64,000 nt of DNA from Dioszegia crocea (lineage: Eukaryota; Basidiomycota; Tremellomycetes; Tremellales; Bulleribasidiaceae), in NCBI GenBank assembly GCA_001600615.1, contig BCKK01000005.1, forward strand, positions 124,001 through 188,000, given 5' to 3'. Positions 55,165 to 64,000 of the stretch are shown in pieces (positions within the stretch are counted from its first letter, which is position 1; every line of letters begins with the position of its first letter). The notes under the pieces were generated by a model. It was not told where the DNA came from, made no database searches, and was given only the letters and a program-made list of their open reading frames with translations. The translations under genes were made by a program, and so were the position numbers.

Positions 55165-57286
55165 CATGTCTGGTGCCACTCGCTTCATTGTCCCGTACGA
55201 CCTGCCCACCTCTTTGAGCCACATCTCCTTGACGATCTTCTTGGCGAGGGATTGGATGGACGTCCACATTGCAGAGGTCTCGAAGACATTCAATTGGGCC
55301 CATTTGGCGGGATCGGTCGAGAACTAGATGTCAGCCTTGTCTCTTGCGGAACGTTCGGACGAGATCAATTATTGGAGGGGCTGACTTCCAAGCGTCGCTT
55401 CCGCATCTCAGAGACTCAGGCTGATCTCCAGCACGGCTAAGATGTAGACCGCCAGCGGGGTTGTGCTCGGGGAGTTAAGACACAGTCAAACGCTGGTATG
55501 GCTCAGACGTCACGTCTGAAACGGCGTCAGCACTGTTCAGGTCCCTTCTCTAGATCTCATTTACCGCCCAGCCGGATCCAGTGGTTCTCACACTGTCGTC
55601 CTCCCTCGATTGTCCACCTCCACAATGCCATGGTACAAACAGTACTTCTCGATTGTCAACGTGTCCTGGGCGCGGCCGGCGATGAGCCGGGTTTCCTTGG
55701 ACCAGCTTCCGGACTGATAGACCTCAATGATACGGTATCGCCTCATACCGTACATCGTTTCTCCAACCGAGTCTTCATCTGCAATGTCAGACTATGCCTG
55801 CCTTGTCGTATTGAAGTGACTCACCTCTCAACCCGGTCTTTCCCGTTACATCGCGGTGGTGCGCCGATGCCGAGTCGGCAGAGAGAGGACCCCGAGTCGT
55901 GAGGTCGAGGTCTTGGCCTTTGGCGAGTAGGCGCAGGAAGACAGGCGTGGTGAGTAATGCCGCCTTAATGGGGAATTCCTCTACGTCCGTACCATCCGCC
56001 AGCATATCCTCCATGGAGTTCTCGTATACGCCACTGTTTAGACCGTGGGCGAAGATGACGAGCGGTAGGTCGAATATGATATTCGCCCGGAGCTTGGTTG
56101 GCTTGAAGTCGTATGCAACTCTGGGGATTTAGCTCAAGCGTTATAAAAACTCACGTCATCTTGGTCTGGAATTTGTGGCCTTTCCAATTGACCAGGGTCA
56201 GATTGCAGCCCAGTCCAGTGACTCGACCACTGTCACTGCGGATTGGATATACCCTCGTATACTAGCCGTCAGCCGAAATTCTTTGGGGATTGGACCGGGC
56301 GTCAACTCACCTCCCAGTCGAGAAATCTTCCCGGCGCATCGGAAGTGGAGAAGAGAGTTGACCGCCTGGCGGCAGTATTGAGCATCATGATGAGGGAGGA
56401 GCTGTGTTGGACGTTCTGCATTTAGCCCGTGCTTTAGCTCAAACTCACGGCGTCGCTGATCTGCTCATTTCCGAGTTGATACTCCAAAACCACCCGGGCC
56501 TTAGTGGGACCGAAAACTCCCTTGGGTACGAAGTCCCTAGCTAGGTCGTACTCCGCGACGAGGTTTTTGACTTGCTGTAACATCAGCCACTTCCTTGGTG
56601 ATTGTTCAAGCCAAACTTACGTCGTCTATCTGCTTCTTGATCTCTGCAGACTTTTCGGCGCTGGGCTTGGGAGTCAAGAGATCGACCTGCGTATTATCAG
56701 CTCATGAGAGGCAAGATACGACCTAATGCACTCACAAAGTGGTGTAAATCCGCTCGATACCCATGTAAAGTTGACGCCGCGATGCGAAGGGGTACAACAT
56801 TTCCCTCGGCATCCAGCTTGTCGACCTTGGGTTGTGGAATTGAAAGCGCGCTAACCACCACGAGATTGACGAGGTAGTATTGGATCAATTCTGATCGGTC
56901 AGCGCAGAAGGTGAGCAATCGAGAATGGCTAACTTACCAGGGGCCAAAGCGAGTGACCGAAATCAAGTAGCTTGATCCGGATACTGCTCCACAACGAAAG
57001 CATGGTACTTCTCTATCCTCGCGATTAAGCGCCTCAGCGTCTCGGGCTCGAGCTCCGGAACAAGCACGTTGAGCTCAGCCAGGCGCCTCCCCTCTGCCGA
57101 ACCGCCGCCTTTCGTCGCCCCGAGATCGATCTGCTCTTGCCGGAGGTCCACCTTGGATGTGACGCACAGGCCGTCAATGAGGAGCTCCCGCAAATTGGCG
57201 GCGTCTGTGGGTAGGATTGAGTCGGTCGGTATGGAGATATGTTGAAAGTAGATGGAAGAGTTGGGGGAGTTGAATATACGACGCAA
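55165..57286 (-). pseudogene. Unrecognised gene family, copy 2 (3'-truncated, interrupted)
   Basis: This copy keeps the N-terminal part: DAANLRELLIDGLCVTSKVD, LEPETLRRLIARIEKYHAFV, LIQYYLVNLVVVSALSIPQP, IAASTLHGYRADLHHFVDLL, QVKNLVAEYDLARDFVPKGV, MLNTAARRSTLFSTSDAPGR, RVYPIRSDSGRVTGLGCNLT, YDFKPTKLRANIIFDLPLVI and MEDMLADGTDVEEFPIKAAL then TTPVFLRLLAKGQDLDL. The 5' exons are open and join at good splice sites. Near 55380-55600 about 220 bp absent from copy 1 interrupt the alignment, and homology ends completely near 55165, where copy 1 continues for another 1 kb of coding sequence. The 5' start (57286 or a spliced upstream ATG) is uncertain. No known domain was recognised. Confidence 0.55.
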
Positions 57287-57300
57287 TGATGGTCAATCAA

Positions 57301-57939
57301 CCCTCCTTTGAATCCCGGATGATCTCGGAGATGGGCGCTCGGACGCTAAGATCACATTGATGCCATCATTAGTATTCAGCATCAGCTTATTCTTCTTCGG
57401 CTGCTCCAGATACACACATCATGTCTGCCTTGGTAACCCGCTCGGCCAGCATCGGCTTCTGGGTCATTCAACATTGGGATCAGGAATCCTGTCCATTTGG
57501 CATTTGTACCTGAGCCCAAGCGTCGAGCGAGGCTCCGAGCTCGGACGATTGGTGAAGAGTAAGGGTGAGCCTGTGCCTCATGCCTGGTCCCTGAGTCAAG
57601 GTATGGTCAAGCTTTGTATGGCGACCAAATAGTCAGCCGAAATGCAATCTATGTTCCGTCGGAAGCGCTGCTTGGCTTACGTAATTTTGCTGAAAGTGGC
57701 ACCTCCTTTAAGCCGAAGCCAGCTGGGCCTGTTCCCAACATCCTGGTGACTGTGGGGCAAGGACAGTCAGATAGGCTGTGATTGAGTGCCCCAGGATACG
57801 TATCCTAATTCGTGCATTCCGAAATGATAACTAGACATATGTAATACCCCCACTCTTTTCCCGCACCACTGATAATCCCGATCATTCTCCGCCTTCCGAT
57901 ACCCAACCGCCTCACTCAACCTTCTCCTCTGGCTCCCTC
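57301..57939. other. Intergenic region
   Basis: No supported gene. Several CTGAC/CTGAT-like motifs occur but no exon chain could be built. Confidence 0.35.
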
Positions 57940-58999
57940 TCAAGCCCACCTGGCGCCCGTCACGGCGTGCACACAGTTCGTCCTATCCTGCAGGCAGCAG
58001 ACACAGGCGCGGCGCTGGGGACCGTTGGATGTCAAGCAGACACGGGTCCACCTGCCCTTCATCGGCTTTGTCGAGCACTTTGCACAGGCGCTGATTCCGT
58101 CCACCGCGTGTAGTGTCTTGCGAAGGCCGAGTTGAGATGCTCGCTTGGCGAGGGCGATGTCTTTGGGTTTTGTCATGGGGATGATGTGGTGAGGCCAATC
58201 GACGAGGGGGTGGTGGTGAAGGGATTGGATGTATGTGTGGACGTGTGCGATGAAAAGGGCTTGCTTCACCGCCGGGAAGTTGTCGAGGTCGTTACTGTGG
58301 GTGAATTGGGGGTTCGGGTCGATGAACTGGTTAGGAAGGATGGTGATCTGAAATTAGCCGGAGTTCTTCAATGTATATACCGCCAAAGAGAAACTCACTT
58401 TTCCGTTGACCTCCGAGCTGTCATACGCGAGGAAAGCATCGTCGAGTGTAGTCTTATGACCGGATTCCATCCAGCCCTGCATGACCTTACAATACACGCG
58501 GTAGCTCATCACTCCGGCCTTATCCTGCAGTAGGGCGGCTGCCTTCTCCGCGGGAGTGCTGGATCGGTCGATCACGCACTGCATGATGGCGAGGGTAAGG
58601 CCGACACCTGCTTGGCTGCGGAAGGGACGTTTGGCCTTGACTCTGCGCTTGTCAGCTGATGTTCCACATTGCCACGATATGGGACAGTGGACTCACGGTG
58701 ACGGCTCCTCACTATCCTCACTATCCTCACTATCCTGGACCCGAGCTCTGGTGGACTTGATCACCTTGGGAGGGCTTGACCTGGAATGATCAGCCTATAT
58801 CCCGACGTCCAAAAGGGTAGCTACTCACACTGTGTCGTCCGACGCCTGACTTCCCTCTTCACCTGTACTCATCGTCTTGTTTTTGATGCTTTCCTTCCTT
58901 GAGTGTAATTTACCGCTGATCCATCAGCCAACCTTCCTTCTTGCCTTCCCGCTCAACGACTTACGACTTGTTGATGAGGTTCTGGTTGACCTTTGCCAT
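57940..58999 (-). CDS. ORFan with Cys-rich C-terminus
   Basis: Exon 1 from ATG 58999 reads MAKVNQNLINKS, spliced to GKLHSRKESIKNKTMSTGEE, then SSPPKVIKSTRARVQDSEDS with an acidic repeat, then FRSQAGVGLTLAIMQCVIDR, ALLQDKAGVMSYRVYCKVMQ and LDDAFLAYDSSEVNGK. A last exon gives ITILPNQFIDPNPQFTHSND, VKQALFIAHVHTYIQSLHHH and a basic, cysteine-rich end: CAKCSTKP, VCLTSN, RACVCCLQDRTNCVHAV, with TGA at 57940-57942. The cysteine spacing (C-x2-C ... C-x-C-C-x5-C) could bind zinc and looks like a degenerate nucleic-acid-binding cluster at the C-terminus. No family was recognised. It neighbours the decayed duplicates. Confidence 0.6.
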
Positions 59000-59219
59000 T
59001 GTGTATGTTGAGGATTGAGTAGAGGGAGAGTTGTTGCGTTGAGGTTGAGGTTGATTGGAAGATTGGATGGATAAAGAGGGATGAAGTTTGAAATACGAGG
59101 GGTTTATATATCGATGCGGGGAAAGAAAGAGCTGGCATTCTAGGTCTTTGTGGAATGATATCGCTTATCGCGGGTCTAGTCCGAAAGCGGAATAGGTGAG
59201 GCGCCAAAGGAGGGTTGAC

Positions 59220-59260
59220 GCGGATTCGAAAACACACAGTGTGTGTGTGTGTGTGTTGGG
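59220..59260. repeat. GT microsatellite
   Basis: CACACAGTGTGTGTGTGTGT run, about 20 nt, upstream of the Cys-rich ORFan. Confidence 0.8.
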
Positions 59261-59533
59261 GGCTTGTTCGTGTTCGCCGTTTTTGCCGCGCCGCACTATT
59301 TGGCAAAGCCGAAGAGGCGTACCGATCGGAAGCGAGATTCGGGGATTCGAGGGTTGAGTGACGGGCGTGTCGTACGAGGACCCAAGATGATGTGACTGCC
59401 ATGTAAGTCCGTCATGCCGAGTAGGGTGAAGTCTAAACATCAGAGCCGACCAGGTCGGGCTACCGCTCAGTATCGTAGACTTGACACATGCCTGGATATG
59501 TGACAGACATCCATGTATACTATACCCCCTCAA

Positions 59534-61985
59534 TCACTTCTTCCATCCAAACCAACTCTTCCTCTTTTCGCCATCACCTTCTTCCTTCTCTCCCCGCTCT
59601 CCATGCCGGTCGGACGACAAACGAGGCAAGATGGATGGTCGAGCGGGGTTCTTAGTCGGGACAGGCGGCACATCACTCGATCCAGCTTGAGCGAGTCGGA
59701 CCGATCGAGCACTGACCAAAGTCGCCTGACTTCGTCTGACATATCAGCGCGCATCACCGCACAATGAAAAAAGACTAACCTCCCCCTTAATGCCCTATCC
59801 GACACTACCCCAAATGTCCCAGACTCCACAAGGGTCTCAGCCGCTTCTCCAACGGGCGACAATTGACCATGGCCCGATGACCCAGACCGGTCGGTACTGG
59901 ACTGAGAGTACATGCTGCGTGATGAATCCGAGATATGGATAGAGGCGTAATGGGACGAGCGAGCATTGGAGTTGGGTAGTGGGACAGAGATAAGGGTATT
60001 GATCTGCTATATATCCATATCAGCTTCGGCTCATACAGAACGGGGTCAGGCTTCAACTTACACCTCCTGATACACTTCTCAACTGCCCAAACTCTCCCAT
60101 CCCATCTTGCCCACTGAGAATAGGCTCCCCAATGAAACTCCGCCTAGTATCGGCCGAACCCCTCTGACTGTCCGATAAGCGCGAAGCGAGTATTGGGCGT
60201 TTGGCCCGGAGTGTCTCGTCATTTGGGTCTGAGTCTAGGTGTTGGATCAGGCGGATACTGGATGATTCGGTCTGATGCGGGTTGACGAGCGGGGTACCGG
60301 GGGTGGAGTTGGCCGAGTAGTAGCTAAACCATCAGCCGGCAAGAAGGGGGACTTGGAATTAGTACTCACTTGGTATTCCCACTGGCGGCACTGATGATAC
60401 TATCCCTATTTCCCCCGGCTTCCTCTCCCCCTGCCGCTGGTATACCAGGCGGAACTGGGAATTCCATCCTATCCCCTTCCTCAATCCACCTGCTCCTTCT
60501 CTCCCTCTCACCTACATCCAATCCCAGCCCCGAAGACCCAATACTCCCCCCACCCGGCGTCGGCGTCTCGGGTATACCGACACTGACCAATCTCCGCTGA
60601 TCCCCATCTCCTGCCTGGCTCCGCAACGCAGCTTCTGGACTGGACAACCCCATTCCTCCTCCGACCATAGCTCCTGCCTCGAATACTCCTGAGACTCTCG
60701 ACGACGCAGATCCTGATGGCGTGGCCATGGACCGACCTGGCGTCCTGTAAAACAACTCATCATCACCCATCGTCCGTGCATATCCAGCCGACAGGGGCTC
60801 AGTAGTCGTATCATCGCTCGGATCCAAAGTCGACGGTCTAGGCCCCGCCGACGCCCTACTCATCCTGAATCCCGAGCTGATCCGTCTGGGCAAATCCGCC
60901 AAACCCGCCAGAGCCCAAGAAGGCGTCCGATATGCTCTCTCCGCAGTCCCGTTTGAAATCCTCCGTAGACTAGGTGCAATGCCCAATCCCAGGGACAGGC
61001 GGGAGAGGATGGATGATCGATGGGGATTGGCATAGTCTGTGATGTCCTCTTCTTCTTCTGCGCCAGATGCAAGCGCTGAGAAGGCCAGATCGGTATTTTG
61101 GGATACCAGCAAGGGAGCCTTTTCGGTTGCGGTGCCTTTTGGGATGGGTTTAGTACGGGGTGGAGTGAAGGGGAGTTTATGGTTGGAAGAGGGTCGGCGA
61201 GGGGTGGGGCCGGCGATAGGACCGGAGGGGTCGGATGTGGGAGTCGAGATGTAGGTGTTTCGACGGCGGCGGATGAGGCAGAAACAGAGGAGGAGGATGA
61301 GGATGGCGAGGAGGAGGGGACCAAGGATGGAGGGTAGGAGGACAAGGAGGGTGGTACGGAGGTCACCGTCCGCCGCTGAGGTGGTAGGGATAGGGGATGG
61401 TGGATTTGAGGTCGACGAGAGGGATGTGGAGGGTGTGGAAATGACGGATGGGGTGGAAGAAGAGCTTGGCGGAATGGGGATGGATGTGGTAGATGGTGAG
61501 GCTGGAGATGATGTGGGTACAGAGATCGACGCAATGAGAGTGGGTGCTATCGCTGAAGATGTAGCCGAGGTTGACACAAAAGTAGACGTAACAGTAGCGG
61601 AGACCGACGCTGGAGTTGTGGTCGATACCGGCACCGCAGGGCTAGTCTCAACAGCTGTTTCGCTGATGGTAGTAGCCAGCGATGTCTCGCCTCCGTATAT
61701 CCAATCTGGACCAAGAGGTATAGAAGGCCCATAGTCTAGATATCAGCAGGGATCAAAAATTGAGGAAGATGTCCAAGCTCACAGGTCAGAGGTAGCTTGA
61801 GGATAGTCCCAGTGGTCACTGCGATCCCATCGATCGTTGTTGTAATCTAAGACATCAGCACATGTATCCAAGCAAGATCGGTACGTAGATGTCTAGGTAC
61901 TTGTACTCACAGCTTGATATGACAACCAAGCGGGTAGCTCTTGTCCCTCGGGTGTAAATTGTTGTCGCTCCATTATACCATCCAT
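59534..61985 (-). CDS. Single-pass membrane protein, Axl2-like with remnant cadherin-like domain
   Basis: The start (ATG 61985) reads MDGIMERQQFTPEGQELPAW then LSYQ, which matches the end of the cadherin-like repeats of Axl2-type bud-site proteins (LPxWLxF). Two small exons add TIDGIAVTTGTILKLPLT and IPLGPDWIYG. A Ser/Thr/Pro-rich stretch of about 90 residues, likely O-glycosylated, leads to one membrane segment (LLVLLPSILGPLLLAILILL) followed by RRRR. The cytosolic tail is long (over 400 residues), Ser-rich, with TPTPGGG, and ends DGEKRKSWFGWKK (TGA at 59534). No signal peptide is present, so either a 5' exon is missed or the protein relies on the membrane segment alone. Role in cell polarity is inference from the layout. 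Confidence 0.7.
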
Positions 61986-62608
61986 CGCGTCTAATTTCTA
62001 GTGGTGAGATTGAGATACCTTGACCTGAGCGCGTACTGTAGCTGAGATCTTTGAGTGGTGGGATAGGAATGATAAGGGATGGTGAGATGGTAGAATTTAA
62101 GTAGAATCTACATCAACTTGACACCCATCCTTTAGCGTCCCGGCACCGTCCTTTAGGTTGCCATCACCCCTCCTTTAGGTACCCGGACGCCGATCTTTCA
62201 GCAGAAGCGGTTGGCATACTGTGTGGATGGATGTATGGTCGAGGAATGGACAAGCTTAGGCGAGAGAATGGATAGGGAGGGCATTTATAGCCAGCTGAGC
62301 TTTTGTCGGGGTCATCCGTTGAGCCGCTTTGTCCAGGCGAGACCGTGCCCCCGCTGATCGAGTCTGACCAGGCCCATAGCGGAGCACACAGCCAGCGAAC
62401 GTCGAATTAACAGGCCAGGCCCGGAGTAGAGTCCGTAAGAAGATGACGGAAGAAGAGGTAAACATGGGAGAGGAGAAGGATTGAGCGAGTCGCAAATTGA
62501 CTCGGATCTCGCCGCATTACAAGCTAGGATCTAGCGGTCAGGCCGGTTCAATACATCCTCACAATCCCTAAAAGTTTCCTGGCCTATCGTAACTGCGTGT
62601 ACTACATG
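61986..62608. other. Intergenic region
   Basis: No gene called. CCTTTAG-type pentamers recur four times at 62120-62200 (CATCCTTTAGCGTCCC, CCGTCCTTTAGGTTGCC, CCCTCCTTTAGGTACCC, GATCTTTCAG), a possible short repeat or regulatory cluster. Confidence 0.4.
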
Positions 62609-64000
62609 CTACCAACTGTTTCCCGCACCCCAATCCTCCACCGGGAAATCAGGGAGAGGATGTAGGAAGACATGATCGAATGTTGTCTGTGCTCCTTCGT
62701 TGCCGAAACCGAGGTCTGACAGGAACTTGTCCAAATTGACTTGCTCCTGTTCAGACTGGAATGCAGATGTATCGAAAGGAAGGTTATTCGGGGGATTCGA
62801 ATTGTGCCAGTCGGATGGCATGCCTTGCAGTGTCGCGTCGACGATTGGGTTCATGATATCGCCAGAGCCCACATAGTCATGCTGACTGGCAGATCCGTAT
62901 CCGAGTCCTGCTGCTGATCCCATCGAGTCTTGGCCGTGTTGTGTCGGAGAGGGCGCACGAGAGATGGTTGACCAGCTAGCCTTCGAGGTCAACTGTCTAA
63001 TGATCCGTTCTGACAACGCCTCGAACGCCGAGCACAAGCTCGTGAGTCCTGGGGTGATGGCTGATCGTGTGAGCAGATGTGCAGAAGATCCTCGAGGGCA
63101 CAAAACCCACCTGATAATGAAGACATGACCGATGTACACACTTGTACATCGAGCAGAGCTTCCACATAGGATGGTACGATCGCCCATCCTTGCTCAGCGG
63201 CTTGCCAAAGGCTGTTGAGATACGCGATACCAACGATGAAGAGTTGATACATTGCCAGCCAATCTGCAGATTAGCTCAGCCACTCGCGATGACTCACTCC
63301 AGTTGATTCGCCCTGTCTTGAGCATCTCTTTGTATGTCCGCATGACAGCACTTGCCGCTTGCCTTGTGGTTCTCAGAGACTCCTTTGACGGTTTAGGGTT
63401 GCGCGGACTCGGTCGATTCAGCAAGGTGAGTGTGATGTGGTAATTGAGGTCGAGCCACGATGTTGAGCAAAAGCCAATGGGCGCCGGTGCGCGCTGGCGC
63501 CAAAGAGTCAAGCGTTCTTTGACCGACACGAACCACTCCTGGGGTGGTGTATGGGCCGCATCTGGTTGCTGCGTAGGAGTATAGAGCCTCTCTTGAATCT
63601 CGGATTGGAGCTGCCGTATCCGAACATGATGAATCGCCGTGAGCTTTGCGGGGGAGATCGACGTGTGTGAGCCGTCCACCTCATCGCTAAGTTCGGAGAA
63701 GAGCTGTACTTCCATCAGCGTTCAGTTCTGGCCATAGGAACAGCTTCTGGTGGAAAGAGTCGCCACTCACCAGAGTGTTGATCCATACATCCGGTATCCC
63801 GGGAGGCCGACCAAGCGCAATGCTCAAATTCCGATCGACGCAATATGCGCTACTGCATCAGGTCTGTGAAATGCATCGCGGAATATGGTACCACTGACGA
63901 CCAAAACAGCCGTCGACGCATATCGTGCTCCAGGTGATTGTTCTGACTGCTACCTCTCTCGTGGTGGCATCCGAGGTCGATAGCCAGACGGAGTGTGGCC
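62609..64000 (-). CDS. Fungal Zn2Cys6-type transcription factor, C-terminal part (5' end off the window)
   Basis: Regulatory region of a fungal transcription factor. At the window edge ATLRLAIDLGCHHERG and HLEHDMRRRLFWS are followed after an intron by YCVDRNLSIALGRPPGIPD, the signature R-R-x-F-W...Y-x-x-D-R...S..L-G-R-P-x-x-I-x-D of the fungal-specific domain. Next come FSELSDEVDGSHTSISPAKL, LNYHITLTLLNRPSPR and YQLFIVGIAYLNSLWQAAEQ, then a low-complexity Gly/Asn/Ser/acidic tail ending DFPVEDWGAGNSW with TAG at 62609. The DNA-binding cluster lies outside the window, so the zinc type is inferred. Confidence 0.82.

Noticed and set aside
61255..61734. Plus-strand acidic Val/Glu-rich frame of 159 codons
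   Set aside because: It is the complement of the Ser/Thr/Pro-rich coding stretch of the membrane protein.

Overview
The window is nuclear DNA of a fungus, most likely a basidiomycete yeast or jelly-fungus relative (Tremellomycetes-like; this placement is inference). Genes are dense and lie on both strands. They are cut by many introns of about 35-70 nt with gtgagt/gtaagt donors, CTGAC/CTGAT-type branch sites and short 3' tails. Housekeeping genes (RPL15, RPL12, TATA-binding protein) are clearly eukaryotic, two Zn2Cys6 regulators are of fungal type, and a tRNA-Ser carries a classical intron after position 37.

Left part (1-16.5 kb): the 5' half of a sugar porter (minus strand, cut by the window edge); an M28-like peptidase; a 9-bp tandem repeat ending at an N; a Zn2Cys6 transcription factor followed on the same strand by a monoacylglycerol-lipase-like hydrolase; a poorly coding stretch (8-12.2 kb) with a C-homopolymer tract, an inverted-repeat cluster and one or two ORFan genes; then RPL15, RPL12 and a dual-specificity phosphatase.

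Middle (16.7-34.5 kb): the most unusual region. Eleven head-to-tail paralogues on the plus strand encode short (about 220-235 aa) BTB/POZ-like proteins. Every copy has a phase-2 intron inside the conserved A-S-P-V-F motif, and a last intron lying at the stop codon. In six of the seven intact copies the stop codon is itself split by that intron (T^GA, T^AA or T^AG), so splicing creates the stop and intron retention would add a copy-specific tail. Four copies in the left half carry a frameshift or a nonsense codon; the right-half copies are intact. A DHA2-type MFS transporter and a carboxymuconolactone-decarboxylase-like gene sit on the opposite strand inside the array.

Right part (34.9-64 kb): a ROG1/DUF676 lipase, TBP, several small spliced proteins of unknown function, a GNAT acetyltransferase, an ankyrin protein, a 3-hydroxyisobutyrate-dehydrogenase-like enzyme, tRNA-Ser(AGA) with a decayed duplicate just upstream, a small inverted-repeat element, an HSF-domain-like protein, a nest of decayed duplicates of one unrecognised gene family (51.3-57.3 kb), a Cys-rich ORFan, an Axl2-like membrane protein and the 3' part of a second Zn2Cys6-type regulator running off the right edge.

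Exon boundaries were read by eye from splice signals and reading-frame continuity. Where an end is uncertain the entry says so.
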